From contig JAQVVK010000071.1 in assembly GCA_028698975.1 (NCBI GenBank), positions 1-9,870 of the forward strand: DNA of 9,870 nt, read 5' to 3'. Shown piece by piece: positions 1 through 7,751 of this stretch (position 1 is its first letter; every line of letters begins with the position of its first letter). The notes under the pieces were generated by a model that was not told the DNA's origin, searched no databases, and worked only from the letters and a program-made list of their open reading frames with translations. This stretch comes from Victivallaceae bacterium. GTDB taxonomy: Bacteria; Verrucomicrobiota; Lentisphaeria; Victivallales; Victivallaceae. The translations under genes were made by a program, and so were the position numbers.

Positions 1-1981
1 GATTGGCCGCGTCAAGCACATAGGCGGTGTCTCCGCTGAAATACTTGCCATCAAGCAACGCATTGCCGTTGATGGTGTATTCGGTCGCCGTGCCGGTACC
101 AAAGTCGTAATCGGCGTCGGTCACCAGATCAAGCTTGTCAATCGTGCCGTTTTCGGTAACCTTAACCATGCCGCCGGAATAGACCGTGGTAAGGCCGTTC
201 GCCGTGCCGCCGCCCTTTTCAAACACCAGCAATCCGCCGTAGGAAACCACGGTGTCGGTAACGGTAGCTCCGCTGCGGACATTGAGTTTGCCGCGTTCGT
301 CGCCGGTGGAGGCGATTGCCGTACCGCTCAAAACCGCGCCACTGACCACGCCGCCATTGATACTCGCGTAACCATCGTTCAAGGCAAGGCCGGAAACCGC
401 GCCGCCGGTGTAGGTGTTGAGTTTGCCGTCGTCACCAACGGTAAGACTTGAAGCCACGCCGCCGGAGACCGAAAGCGTCCCGCTGGTCAACACATTTATT
501 CCGGTTGCTTCGTTGCCTTCAAACATATTCACCACGCCGCCGGAGGAGATATTGACGATCGCCTCCGCCGTCGTGTCAAGTCCGTTGACGGTGGCACCGG
601 CAGCAATGTGAACCTCGGCATTGCTTGCGGTGAGCTTTTCCACCGCGCCAAAGATGGTGGTGCGTTCTGTGCCGCCGGAAATATTTAATCCGGAGACATA
701 ACTGTGTGCGGATACATAAATTTGACCACCGGATAGAACATCAACATTAAAGGCACTGCCATAATCCCGGCAATGCAATATGCCGCCGGAAACGACAACA
801 CCATACACTTTACCGCCGCTTTGCACCACCACACCAACGGTTTTTAAATCAACACCGGAGGCCACGCCGCCGGAGGATCCCACATTTCCGACACGTAAAA
901 CACCGCCATTGACAATTGCGTCGTAAACAGTACCGCCGGCTCCCGCATACAGCTCGCCCCCGCTCAAAGCGGCCCCGGAGATAATCCCGGTGTCTTTAAC
1001 GTTTAACGCACCGGTCATAACTGTGGCATATACATAACCGTTGTTGATGTTCGCCGTTCCGCCGTTGACGACCAACCCGGAGGTGATGTTTCCGGCAATG
1101 CCGTTGACACCTCCGCCGGTCATGGTAAAGGCGGCTCCTGACTGTACGTCAATCACACCGCCGTTGTCAACCAGTCCGCCGGATTGCCGCAACGTTGCAC
1201 CGTTTTGCAGTGCAATCGTGCCGCTGGCACGGGTTCCAGTAAGAAAATCCACCTCTCCGCCGGAATAGACAGTTAAATCGCTGGCAAAGGATAAATTGGT
1301 TGATCCGCCGTCTGCGACCGTCAATTTTCCATAAACATCAGCCCCGTAAATCCCGTTGTTGGCCCGATATATAGTTGTCTGTCCATCCTTTTCAATTATA
1401 ATGTTTGAGACGCTGGCGCCGATACCGGCTGAATCTCCGTAAACCCGGAGAGTTCCTCCTGAGATGTTTGCGCCGGTCAGTCTGGCTCCGGAAACAATGT
1501 CAATATTGGCGTTGGTTGCTGTGAGAGTATCCACCAAGCCATAAAAGACATAAGTTGAACCGTTGCCTTTTATATCGACGTTATGAAATTCAGTCCAACC
1601 CTGCTGATCAAGCTGCATTTTACCGCCAGCGGCTATATTTAATCCGGAGACATAGCAGTTAGTGGATACTACAAGCGTACCTCCGGCGGCGAGTTCAACA
1701 TCAAAGGAACTGCCATATGCCCGGCAGTATAAAGTTGTGCCGTCAGATATGCCAACATTATACGCCTTGCCACCACTTTGCACTACCGCGCCACCGGCTT
1801 TTAAATCAACTCCGGAAGCCACGCCGCCAGCGTTTCCCTCGCTTCCGACAAAAAAAGCCCCGCCGTTGACAGTTGTGTCATAAGCTGTGCCGCCGCTATA
1901 AATGTAGAGCCTGTTACCGGTTGTGACTGTCGAACCGGTTACAGTTGTAGTACCGCCACCAGGAATAATTGTATCGGCCAT
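1..1981 (-). CDS. AIDA-type strand-loop-strand repeat protein, 3' end beyond the window
   Basis: The minus strand is open for 660 codons from an ATG at 1981 to the left edge, with no stop. The product is almost entirely short beta-strand-turn repeats rich in Gly, Ser, Thr, Val and Asn, with SGG or NGG turns about every 20 residues (for example residues 28-41, 236-242, 355-361, 505-512). This is the pattern of the AIDA / autotransporter passenger repeat, which folds as a beta-helix and in AIDA-I is a target for O-heptosylation. The start is firm: AAGGAG lies 6 nt upstream (1988-1993) and an in-frame TAA sits at 2003-2005. The protein therefore begins MADTIIPGGG, straight into repeats, with no signal peptide. 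Residues 25-162 and 344-459 are an internal duplication. Cys is rare. The C-terminus, which would show a transporter barrel, anchor or secretion signal, is not visible. It probably acts at the cell surface, but that is inference. Confidence 0.85.
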   Translation of the reverse strand, partial: MADTIIPGGGTTTVTGSTVTTGNRLYIYSGGTAYDTTVNGGAFFVGSEGNAGGVASGVDLKAGGAVVQSGGKAYNVGISDGTTLYCRAYGSSFDVELAAGGTLVVSTNCYVSGLNIAAGGKMQLDQQGWTEFHNVDIKGNGSTYVFYGLVDTLTATNANIDIVSGARLTGANISGGTLRVYGDSAGIGASVSNIIIEKDGQTTIYRANNGIYGADVYGKLTVADGGSTNLSFASDLTVYSGGEVDFLTGTRASGTIALQNGATLRQSGGLVDNGGVIDVQSGAAFTMTGGGVNGIAGNITSGLVVNGGTANINNGYVYATVMTGALNVKDTGIISGAALSGGELYAGAGGTVYDAIVNGGVLRVGNVGSSGGVASGVDLKTVGVVVQSGGKVYGVVVSGGILHCRDYGSAFNVDVLSGGQIYVSAHSYVSGLNISGGTERTTIFGAVEKLTASNAEVHIAAGATVNGLDTTAEAIVNISSGGVVNMFEGNEATGINVLTSGTLSVSGGVASSLTVGDDGKLNTYTGGAVSGLALNDGYASINGGVVSGAVLSGTAIASTGDERGKLNVRSGATVTDTVVSYGGLLVFEKGGGTANGLTTVYSGGMVKVTENGTIDKLDLVTDADYDFGTGTATEYTINGNALLDGKYFSGDTAYVLDAAN
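605..952 (-). repeat. Copy 2 of the long internal duplication in the AIDA-type protein
   Basis: This is the partner of the block at 1496-1909 and encodes residues 344-459. It lacks the extra segment of about 22 residues found in copy 1. Similarity is clear at nucleotide level around the GVDLK-coding stretch and the CRDYGSAF-coding stretch, with many third-position differences, so the duplication does not look very recent. Confidence 0.8.
1496..1909 (-). repeat. Copy 1 of a long internal duplication in the AIDA-type protein
   Basis: Residues 25-162 of the AIDA-type protein match residues 344-459. Shared landmarks are YDxxVNGG, GGVASGVDLK, VVQSGGKxY, CRxYGSxF and YVSGLNI, followed by LTAxNA. 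The first part is offset by 319 codons (957 bp); for example ttaaatcaac occurs at 1801-1810 and 844-853. This copy carries about 22 extra residues (roughly 121-142) before the LTATNA segment. Confidence 0.8.
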
Positions 1982-1987
1982 GATCTT

Positions 1988-1993
1988 CTCCTT
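1988..1993 (-). promoter_or_regulatory. Ribosome-binding site of the AIDA-type gene
   Basis: AAGGAG on the minus strand lies 6 nt before the ATG at 1981. Together with the in-frame stop at 2003-2005 it fixes the start and rules out an upstream signal peptide. Confidence 0.8.
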
Positions 1994-2054
1994 GATTAAG
2001 GTTTAAGAGATTGATTTTTTCTTCGGAAAATATCGGGTTCATTCAAAACAAGTT

Positions 2055-2060
2055 ATCATA
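2055..2060 (-). promoter_or_regulatory. Possible -10 element for the AIDA-type gene
   Basis: TATGAT on the minus strand lies about 70 nt before the AIDA-type start, in the 104-bp gap after the GH5 gene. I see no good -35 hexamer 16-18 nt upstream and no terminator hairpin after the GH5 stop. Cotranscription from the GH5 gene is therefore equally possible. Confidence 0.25.
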
Positions 2061-2085
2061 TCCTCCTTGAAAATGTTAAACTATT

Positions 2086-3672
2086 TTATTTTTGTTTTTT
2101 CACCGATTTGGATAACCCGTCCATCAAGACCTGCTTGCGGGGATTGTCCATTGAGGGGACAAAGGCCTGTTTACCGTAATCCCATTCGTGTTCGACGCTC
2201 CAGCCCTCCCATTCACGGAATGCGTGATATGTCCAATCCCAACCGTATTTTTCAAAGTGATCAATACAGTCGGCGATATAATTTTCCGCGCCCGACGCCC
2301 ACATCGAGGCCGAAAATTCGCCCACATAGATCCTTGCGCCATACCTCTTTTCAAAGTTGCGAACCGTTTTAAGCATCTTGGTCATATCGTCTTTGGTAAG
2401 ACGGTTTTTCGGCTCGGACTTGTCCGGGTAATGCATGGACGTCGGTTTTACATCTTTACGGAACGGCGACGCATTCAGATGGGTAAAGTCGATCGGCTCG
2501 TACATATGCACCTGATAGATGATGTTGGTCATCCGCAGCGGCACCAGATAGGCGAAAGCTGGCGGCGAACTGGTCATATCCGCCTCGATAATAATCGGGG
2601 TTTCCGGATCGACCTCGCGGATCGCCTCGGCCGCGTCTTTCTGAATCTGCCAATATGTGCGATGCCGGGCAACACCGGTCTGCCACGGCTCGTTGCAGAG
2701 GTCGTAACCGTATATCTCCGGCCGACCCTTAAGCCGCGCGGCAATGCGTTTCCAGACCGCAATAAAACAATCGGCATAATATTTCTCCGCGAACATGCGG
2801 AAATCCAGTGAGCCGGGGGTGCGCCCTCCCGGCACAAAGTGCATATCGACACACACTTTTACATTGTTTTTCTTTGCCCATACCAGCAGCTTTTCGAGGA
2901 TGTCCATATTTTCATCCATCCACTTGCTATACAGCTCGGCATTCAGAAAGGTTTCACGATTGAGGTGGTCAACCATCTGGTAACGAACCAGCGTCACGCC
3001 CCATTTGACAAGCTCGTCAAGATCCTCCGGTTTGATCTGCCGGGGAGGCGGCAGCATGACGCCGCGCAGCTGCGGCATATCCTTGACCCTTGAAGTATAT
3101 TTGCATTTATAGTACAAGGGATTCTCGCCCGGGCTGAAAAATTCGCTCGCCTTTTCCACCTTGAAAGTCGAAACGTCGTAGTGAACAACCCCTTTCACCG
3201 ACTGCAACCCCAAAACCAGTTTGGGAGATTCAATCCGCGAAGTGCGCGTGCCTACCGCAAAGGCAACCCGCCGTCTGGGGAAAGGCACCGTCGGCATCGG
3301 AGCTCCGGGGTGATCCAGCACGCCCGAGTCAACCCGGTGCGGCAGCATGAATTTCATGCCGCCGTATTTCCAGGAGGGAACGCCCAACTCCGACGCCCAG
3401 CATTCGACTGAAAGCACCAGCGGCTCTCTCAACGTTGTCGGCATCTCAACCGGCACCTCCAGCCAACGGGTAGTCTTGCTGTCGGGCGACGAAATGGTTA
3501 ATACATTGCCCTTTAACTCTGCCCACGGCGGGAGTTTATCCAGTTTAAGCGCGGAATTTTGCGGTGCCGCGCACGCGCCGAAACAAACCATCGCCAACGC
3601 AATAACGGCGAAGAACTTTTTCAGCGTGATTTGCAACCGGAATCCTCCGGTCATGTCGGTCAAAAATCTCAT
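2086..3672 (-). CDS. Secreted GH5-type glycoside hydrolase with N-terminal beta-sandwich domain
   Basis: The protein has 528 residues from the ATG at 3672. A TTG at 3675 is an alternative start; GGGAG at 3682-3686 lies 9 nt from the ATG and 6 nt from the TTG. A signal peptide is visible (hydrophobic stretch at about residues 20-33, cleavage near ACA/A), so export to the periplasm or outside is expected. Residues 40-185 resemble a jelly-roll carbohydrate-binding domain (LVLGLQSVKGVVHYDV). Residues 200-505 form the GH5 (cellulase A-type) TIM barrel: Arg in LVRYQ (230), DMH (278), the acid/base Glu in LCNEPW (328), QVHMY (389-391) and the nucleophile Glu in YVGEFS (452). All key residues are present, so it should be active on a beta-linked glucan, mannan or similar polymer. 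The exact substrate cannot be read from the sequence. It is the last gene of the cluster, 24 nt after the prepilin gene. Confidence 0.9.
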   Translation of the reverse strand: MRFLTDMTGGFRLQITLKKFFAVIALAMVCFGACAAPQNSALKLDKLPPWAELKGNVLTISSPDSKTTRWLEVPVEMPTTLREPLVLSVECWASELGVPSWKYGGMKFMLPHRVDSGVLDHPGAPMPTVPFPRRRVAFAVGTRTSRIESPKLVLGLQSVKGVVHYDVSTFKVEKASEFFSPGENPLYYKCKYTSRVKDMPQLRGVMLPPPRQIKPEDLDELVKWGVTLVRYQMVDHLNRETFLNAELYSKWMDENMDILEKLLVWAKKNNVKVCVDMHFVPGGRTPGSLDFRMFAEKYYADCFIAVWKRIAARLKGRPEIYGYDLCNEPWQTGVARHRTYWQIQKDAAEAIREVDPETPIIIEADMTSSPPAFAYLVPLRMTNIIYQVHMYEPIDFTHLNASPFRKDVKPTSMHYPDKSEPKNRLTKDDMTKMLKTVRNFEKRYGARIYVGEFSASMWASGAENYIADCIDHFEKYGWDWTYHAFREWEGWSVEHEWDYGKQAFVPSMDNPRKQVLMDGLSKSVKKQK

Positions 3673-3696
3673 CAATGCGTACTCCCTGTGATAAAA

Positions 3697-4473
3697 TTAC
3701 AGCAATATCGCCGTAGCTTCTGTGGTTGATCCATCTTTCAATTTAAAACTTTTCGGGTTCAAGTCCTTCACCGATTTGACCGAGCCGTCGGATACCAGAA
3801 CATTGGTCGAACCGCCGGAATGTTTTCTAAATAAATACTGCTCTTTGTTGGCCCCCAATCCCATCACGTCATAACCGGGTTTCTGGCGGTTAAGGGTATA
3901 CGCTCCACCGTTTTCAATACTGTAATTGGACTCGGTCATCAAAACTACGCCAGATTTCAGTCCGCTGATCCGGGCGGAACCTTGTTTACGAGCGCCGCTG
4001 GATCTTACAAACCACACCCAGGCATCGGTGGCACTTCCTTTCGGCAGTGCAAAAGCATTGTAGTTGGGGTAAAACCTTTTGGGAGCTACCGAGGGTACGG
4101 AGAAACTGCTCCAATCCGGCACGGCGGGGCAGTAAAGCACGCCCTGGCGACGTCTCAGTACCGGAGCCTTGCCGGTTACCACGGCGTCAACATTACCAGA
4201 AGTCATATCATCGTCGCCGTACTTCAGCCCCAGAAAAGGTATCAAGTTAATAAATTCCGCAGCGCAGTAGTCATCAGTCGTGATCGGCAGGAAATCTCTG
4301 TTTTCATTGGCGTACTGCACCAGACCGAGACCGAGCTGTTTGAAATTGTTTAAACACTGCGCCGTCTTGGCGCGCACACGAGCCTGATTCAAAGCCGGCA
4401 ACAGCATGGCGGCCAGAATCGCGATGATCGCAATCACAACCAGAAGCTCGATGAGCGTAAAAGACTTTTTCAT
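3697..4473 (-). CDS. Type IV prepilin-like protein with H-X-DG C-terminal motif
   Basis: The protein has 258 residues from the ATG at 4473, which has GGAGG 8 nt upstream (4482-4486). It begins MKKS/FTLIELL, followed by a hydrophobic N-terminal helix to about residue 28. That is the prepilin cleavage/methylation signal, with Glu9 (E5 of the mature protein) present. The residue before the cut is Ser, not the usual Gly. The body (residues 40-215) is a globular pilin head without motifs I recognise. His218 and Asp229-Gly230 match the prepilin-processing-associated H-X9-DG signature, but with ten residues between them instead of nine. An in-frame ATG at 4530 has a weaker AAAGG site and would give a 23-residue leader. 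The protein should be processed by a prepilin peptidase and held in the envelope as a pilin or pseudopilin. It lies between two glycosidase genes, which suggests a link to polysaccharide use (inference). Confidence 0.88.
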   Translation of the reverse strand: MKKSFTLIELLVVIAIIAILAAMLLPALNQARVRAKTAQCLNNFKQLGLGLVQYANENRDFLPITTDDYCAAEFINLIPFLGLKYGDDDMTSGNVDAVVTGKAPVLRRRQGVLYCPAVPDWSSFSVPSVAPKRFYPNYNAFALPKGSATDAWVWFVRSSGARKQGSARISGLKSGVVLMTESNYSIENGGAYTLNRQKPGYDVMGLGANKEQYLFRKHSGGSTNVLVSDGSVKSVKDLNPKSFKLKDGSTTEATAILL

Positions 4474-4558
4474 TTTATTGTCCTCCGGGTTACTTTCCTT
4501 GCTATTATCGTAATGATTTTTAAGTTTCATAATATACCTTTCCTTTTTAGTTGTATTT

Positions 4559-6706
4559 TTAGATATCGCAATTTATTTCCAAAAGCACCGCGTCAAGCGG
4601 CGGCACCTCGGTAAACATCGATTCACCCGAAAATTTTCGGGCAGAGCCGTCGCGCAGAAACTCATTACCGCTCATGCCGCTTCCAAAATCCACCCGGCAC
4701 GGCTCCGGCTTTTTACCGTAATTCACCAGCAAAAGCACACGCTTGGAGCCGTTTACCCACGAGGCCGACAGCACGGTCGGCACTTCGACCGGAGCTTGAC
4801 GCCGCAGATAAATCTCGTTGTTTCCACACGACACCCGGGGCGGATTTGCCATACGCCCGAAGCAGAGGTACTCCGCCGCCCGGCCGCGCCGCCACTCGGA
4901 AAGATTGGCGATCAACTCGACCAGCGGCGACTGCTCCGGTGCGGGAGAATCCCAGCTCAAGCCCCAATTCCAGTGAATCGCTCCGCCGTCTTTAAGCACC
5001 ACCGAGAGCAGATTGCCGTTGACAAAATTCCAAGCCAGACTCCATTGCAGGAAAAACGGCGTGCGCTCCGTGTCTATCCACTCCGACAAACAAACCCCGT
5101 TCCCCGAAAATCCGGCGCAGTATTCGTGAAAAAGATAAGGATAAAGCGGCACCGGCCGCCCGCCCGCGCCCCATGCCAGATGGTTGCGCAGATCGTTGAA
5201 CCGGCAAAACTCCATATAAGGCTCCGCCGCCGCGTTTTCACACCCGAGCATGATCCCGTCCGCCGCGTCAACTGCCTTGCCAAGCAGCTTGCGCATGGCT
5301 TCGACCTGCCACGCCCCCGGCAGATCGGGGTGATTGTGGTTTGCCGAATAGCAAAGCGGCGACGAGCCGCCGTGGTTCTGGTCGAAATATTGCAGATAGT
5401 CAATCCCGGATTTTCGGGCCGAACTGATTTCTCCGCAGACCGTCTTAACCGTGAAATCCCGGGTCGGGCACAGATCATAGCCCAGCCGTATCGACTGCGC
5501 GCCATTGCAGTTGCGCGAATACATCTCGCCCCGCGGCCCGGTGCATATCTCATGATCGACATGCTCGCTCTTGAACTGCTCGCGACGGTCATAACCCGGG
5601 TCGATGATACTTCTTTGAGTCCATGCGATACCGGAGCCGTAAAGACCGACCAGATCACCACGTTTATGCATGGCGTCGGTGAATTTGCCAAGCTCGCTCT
5701 CGCCGCCAAATGGAGGCCAGACGTAAGGCGGCGCCCACGGCGCGGTACCCTCCCAGTGCATCAGGAGCGCAAGAAGCGGCGCATGCCACCGGCTCCGGTA
5801 TTTCTCAAGCACCGGAAGCGCGTTTACATAAGGGTAATACTCGTTGGGATTCATCTCGCGGCTGTCAAAGCCGTGGCCGCGTACCGGAAACGCCACCACA
5901 ACCGGGGAATCGGCCAGCCACCCCGAATTTTCGCAGGTGAGCTTCGGCGGCAGATACGGGTCGGCATTCTCCATCCAAGCCCGGTAAATATCGGCGGCGG
6001 CACTCCAGTCGCCCCGGAACCCGGCGGTAACCACATCGTATTCCAGCCCGGCCTTGCCGCCGGCAAAATTCTGCACCATCAGCCGCCGCCCGTCCTCGCC
6101 GTCGGCGTGGACATCGATGGTCTTCGGCGAGTGCGAAGCGTCGGCGCAGCCGACATAAAGCCCGGTGTCGCCGTTGAAGCACGCCATAAACTGCATGGCG
6201 GCCGGCCCGGGGTAAAAACCGTTGACCCCGGAAAGCGGATATTGAGAATATTCACACTTGAAATCAAAGCATTTCTCGCGTTCTTCGAGGTGGTCTACCA
6301 GTGTGCCCTCGGCGAACGGCAGCAGAAAAGATTCGTTGACATTGCGCCGCAGCAGGAGCCGGGGGAAATCCACCCACTCGCACCGGCAGAGGCTGCCGCC
6401 AAGCTGCGCGGCAATGCGCCACCGTATCTCCGCGCCGGCAACCGACACGCACACACAAACCGTCGTACCGCGCAGTTTTCGGCAATCCGAGTACGTTATT
6501 TCAAACTGGTTGCCGTTATGCGCCGTCTTGACCTCGGCGAAATCGACCCGCTCCACCGTCAGCGGATTGCCGATGAAGTCGCGGAGCTGCAAGCGGAAAA
6601 GGTTGCCATCATGTACTCTTGATGCAAATTCGCAGCCGTCATATTTAATGGAGATGATCTCCCCCTGATGGTTGATTTCAAAATAGATTTCTTCTTTGAC
6701 CGACAT
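4559..6706 (-). CDS. DUF6259-like glycoside-hydrolase-fold enzyme, cytoplasmic
   Basis: The protein has 715 residues and starts MSVKEEIYFEI, with no signal peptide or membrane segment, so a cytoplasmic place is likely. The layout is that of a clan-D-like glycosidase: an N-terminal beta-sandwich (about 1-250), a TIM-barrel region (about 255-570) and a C-terminal beta domain (about 620-715). From memory it fits the DUF6259 family, which is common in Lentisphaerae and gut bacteria; no search was possible. Candidate catalytic residues are Asp442 in YLQYFDQ and Glu490 in MLGCEN. Aromatic residues in the barrel (MHWEG 316-320, WAPPYVWPP 324-332, WNWGLSW 579-585) are typical of a sugar pocket. It is the first gene behind the promoter at 6743-6771 and lies 85 nt before the prepilin gene. 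I expect hydrolysis of an imported oligosaccharide; linkage and sugar are unknown. Confidence 0.8.
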   Translation of the reverse strand: MSVKEEIYFEINHQGEIISIKYDGCEFASRVHDGNLFRLQLRDFIGNPLTVERVDFAEVKTAHNGNQFEITYSDCRKLRGTTVCVCVSVAGAEIRWRIAAQLGGSLCRCEWVDFPRLLLRRNVNESFLLPFAEGTLVDHLEEREKCFDFKCEYSQYPLSGVNGFYPGPAAMQFMACFNGDTGLYVGCADASHSPKTIDVHADGEDGRRLMVQNFAGGKAGLEYDVVTAGFRGDWSAAADIYRAWMENADPYLPPKLTCENSGWLADSPVVVAFPVRGHGFDSREMNPNEYYPYVNALPVLEKYRSRWHAPLLALLMHWEGTAPWAPPYVWPPFGGESELGKFTDAMHKRGDLVGLYGSGIAWTQRSIIDPGYDRREQFKSEHVDHEICTGPRGEMYSRNCNGAQSIRLGYDLCPTRDFTVKTVCGEISSARKSGIDYLQYFDQNHGGSSPLCYSANHNHPDLPGAWQVEAMRKLLGKAVDAADGIMLGCENAAAEPYMEFCRFNDLRNHLAWGAGGRPVPLYPYLFHEYCAGFSGNGVCLSEWIDTERTPFFLQWSLAWNFVNGNLLSVVLKDGGAIHWNWGLSWDSPAPEQSPLVELIANLSEWRRGRAAEYLCFGRMANPPRVSCGNNEIYLRRQAPVEVPTVLSASWVNGSKRVLLLVNYGKKPEPCRVDFGSGMSGNEFLRDGSARKFSGESMFTEVPPLDAVLLEINCDI

Positions 6707-6742
6707 AATATGATTCCGTCCCGATTATTGTGTAACGACTAT

Positions 6743-6771
6743 ATTATGACACAAATGAAGAAATTTCACAA
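6743..6771 (-). promoter_or_regulatory. Sigma-70-type promoter of the carbohydrate cluster
   Basis: On the minus strand, TTGTGA (6766-6771) and CATAAT (6743-6748) are separated by 17 nt. Transcription would start near 6736, giving a leader of about 30 nt before the DUF6259-like gene. It lies in the 97-bp gap after the regulator gene, so the cluster can be switched apart from the regulator. Confidence 0.6.
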
Positions 6772-6783
6772 GACAACATCTTG
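6769..6783. promoter_or_regulatory. Candidate regulator operator at the cluster promoter
   Basis: The + strand reads CAAGACAACATCTTG: five-base arms (CAAGA/TCTTG) around a 5-nt centre. It overlaps the upstream edge of the -35 box, a usual place for an AraC-type activator. It resembles the dyad at 7736-7751 in the regulator's own promoter: both contain AAGA followed by ACATCTT. Binding is inference. Confidence 0.4.
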
Positions 6784-6803
6784 CATAAAAATGTAACAAT
6801 CTG

Positions 6804-7685
6804 TCATTTTGACGCTTTTACCAGCAGTTTTTTGCGGTATTGCGACGGTGTTATCCCAAATTCCCGCCGGAATATCTTAATCAGGTAATTAGGGGTGCAG
6901 AAACCGCACTTCCCGGCAATCTGGTCGATCGGCAACTCGCTGGAGGCAAGAAAATTTTTCACCTGTAACAAACGAACCTTCTGCAAATACTCCATCGGCG
7001 CAATGCCGATGGCGGCGTGAAACTTTTTTGAATATGACGACGCACTCATATTTGAGGTTTTGGCCAGGAAATCCAGCGAGAAATGACGCTCGGGTGTTTT
7101 CTCCATCATGCTTATCGATTTAAGAATGGTCATTTTATCTTCGTCAAATTCCGGGCGCGTCAACTCCGCCGAACGCATCACCGAAATAAGGAAATCGATC
7201 ACCAGCGCGTTTAACGCCATCTCGTAACCCGGTTGGCGCAGCCGGCACTCCACCACCGCCCGATCCAGCGAACGGACGGCGTTCTCGCGTTTTTCGGCGG
7301 ACAGATGCAGCACGGTTTCCGGCACGCTGGTCCGCTCTCCGAAAAAGAGCTTCCAGCCGGGAAGAATGTTGAGTTTTTCGCATGTTTTCAAGAATTCCGG
7401 CCGTATGAAGATGTTGTAGAGCACCATACTGCCGCACTGCTCGTAACCATGCTGCTCGCCGCGCTGTATCGAGAACACATCGCCTTGGATCAGGCACCCC
7501 ATGCGGGTGCGCCCCGACCCGTCAGAGTGACAGTGAAGCGCGCTGCCGCTGGCGACGAAAGCGATCTCAATAAAGTCGTGAATATGCACCGGCACCCGAT
7601 CCATCTGCTGAGCCTTTTGCAGCATCAGAAGCGAATCAGGCACCATGTGAACCTTTTGCTCGGTGAACACATCGATTTTAGGCAT
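6804..7685 (-). CDS. AraC-family transcriptional regulator
   Basis: The protein has 293 residues from the ATG at 7685, which has AGG 7 nt upstream. A GTG at 7700 in the same frame has no ribosome-binding site. Residues about 28-80 are a cupin-like sensor (VHIHDFIEI, then GDVFSIQRGEQHGY), the usual ligand pocket of sugar-responsive AraC proteins. Residues about 200-288 are the double helix-turn-helix: FSLDFLAKTSNMSASSYSKKF, then IDQIAGKCGF followed by YLIKIFRREFGITPSQYRKK, which fits the AraC signature closely. It is a single-domain-plus-sensor regulator with no receiver or kinase part. It lies just upstream of the glycosidase cluster on the same strand, so it most likely activates that cluster when a saccharide is present. 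The dyad over its own -10 box suggests autoregulation. Confidence 0.92.
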   Translation of the reverse strand: MPKIDVFTEQKVHMVPDSLLMLQKAQQMDRVPVHIHDFIEIAFVASGSALHCHSDGSGRTRMGCLIQGDVFSIQRGEQHGYEQCGSMVLYNIFIRPEFLKTCEKLNILPGWKLFFGERTSVPETVLHLSAEKRENAVRSLDRAVVECRLRQPGYEMALNALVIDFLISVMRSAELTRPEFDEDKMTILKSISMMEKTPERHFSLDFLAKTSNMSASSYSKKFHAAIGIAPMEYLQKVRLLQVKNFLASSELPIDQIAGKCGFCTPNYLIKIFRREFGITPSQYRKKLLVKASK

Positions 7686-7735
7686 TGAAAAACCTGCCAC
7701 GGTTTGAATGTTTGCCGGTTTTATAGTTTCCGTAA

Positions 7736-7751
7736 TGAAGATACATCTTCA
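7736..7751. promoter_or_regulatory. Palindrome over the regulator promoter, candidate operator
   Basis: TGAAGATACATCTTCA is a perfect inverted repeat with 7-base arms and a 2-nt centre. It covers the proposed -10 box (7738-7743) of the regulator gene, a position that would block transcription. It is similar to the dyad at 6769-6783. Confidence 0.5.

Noticed and set aside
414..1268. Short + strand frames opposite the AIDA-type gene (414-611 and 1041-1268)
   Set aside because: They are Pro/Ser/Thr-rich reverse complements of Gly-rich repeats, and the continuous minus-strand frame explains the sequence.
1..1981. CRISPR-like or satellite array suggested by the recurring ccgccgga motif
   Set aside because: The spacing is irregular and the motif encodes SGG turns of a protein repeat in one unbroken frame.
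1856..2026. Small leader frame on the minus strand starting MNPIFSEEK before the AIDA-type gene
   Set aside because: It overlaps the AIDA start out of frame, its only ribosome-binding site is too far away, and it has no recognisable character.
2188..2811. 207-codon open frame on the + strand opposite the GH5 gene
   Set aside because: It is antisense to a gene with intact catalytic motifs, and there is no sign of a real protein.
4796..6622. 608-codon open frame on the + strand opposite the DUF6259-like gene
   Set aside because: It is antisense to a well-supported gene, its product is Arg/Pro/His-rich with no domain I recognise, and I see no ribosome-binding site. It is a by-product of codon bias.
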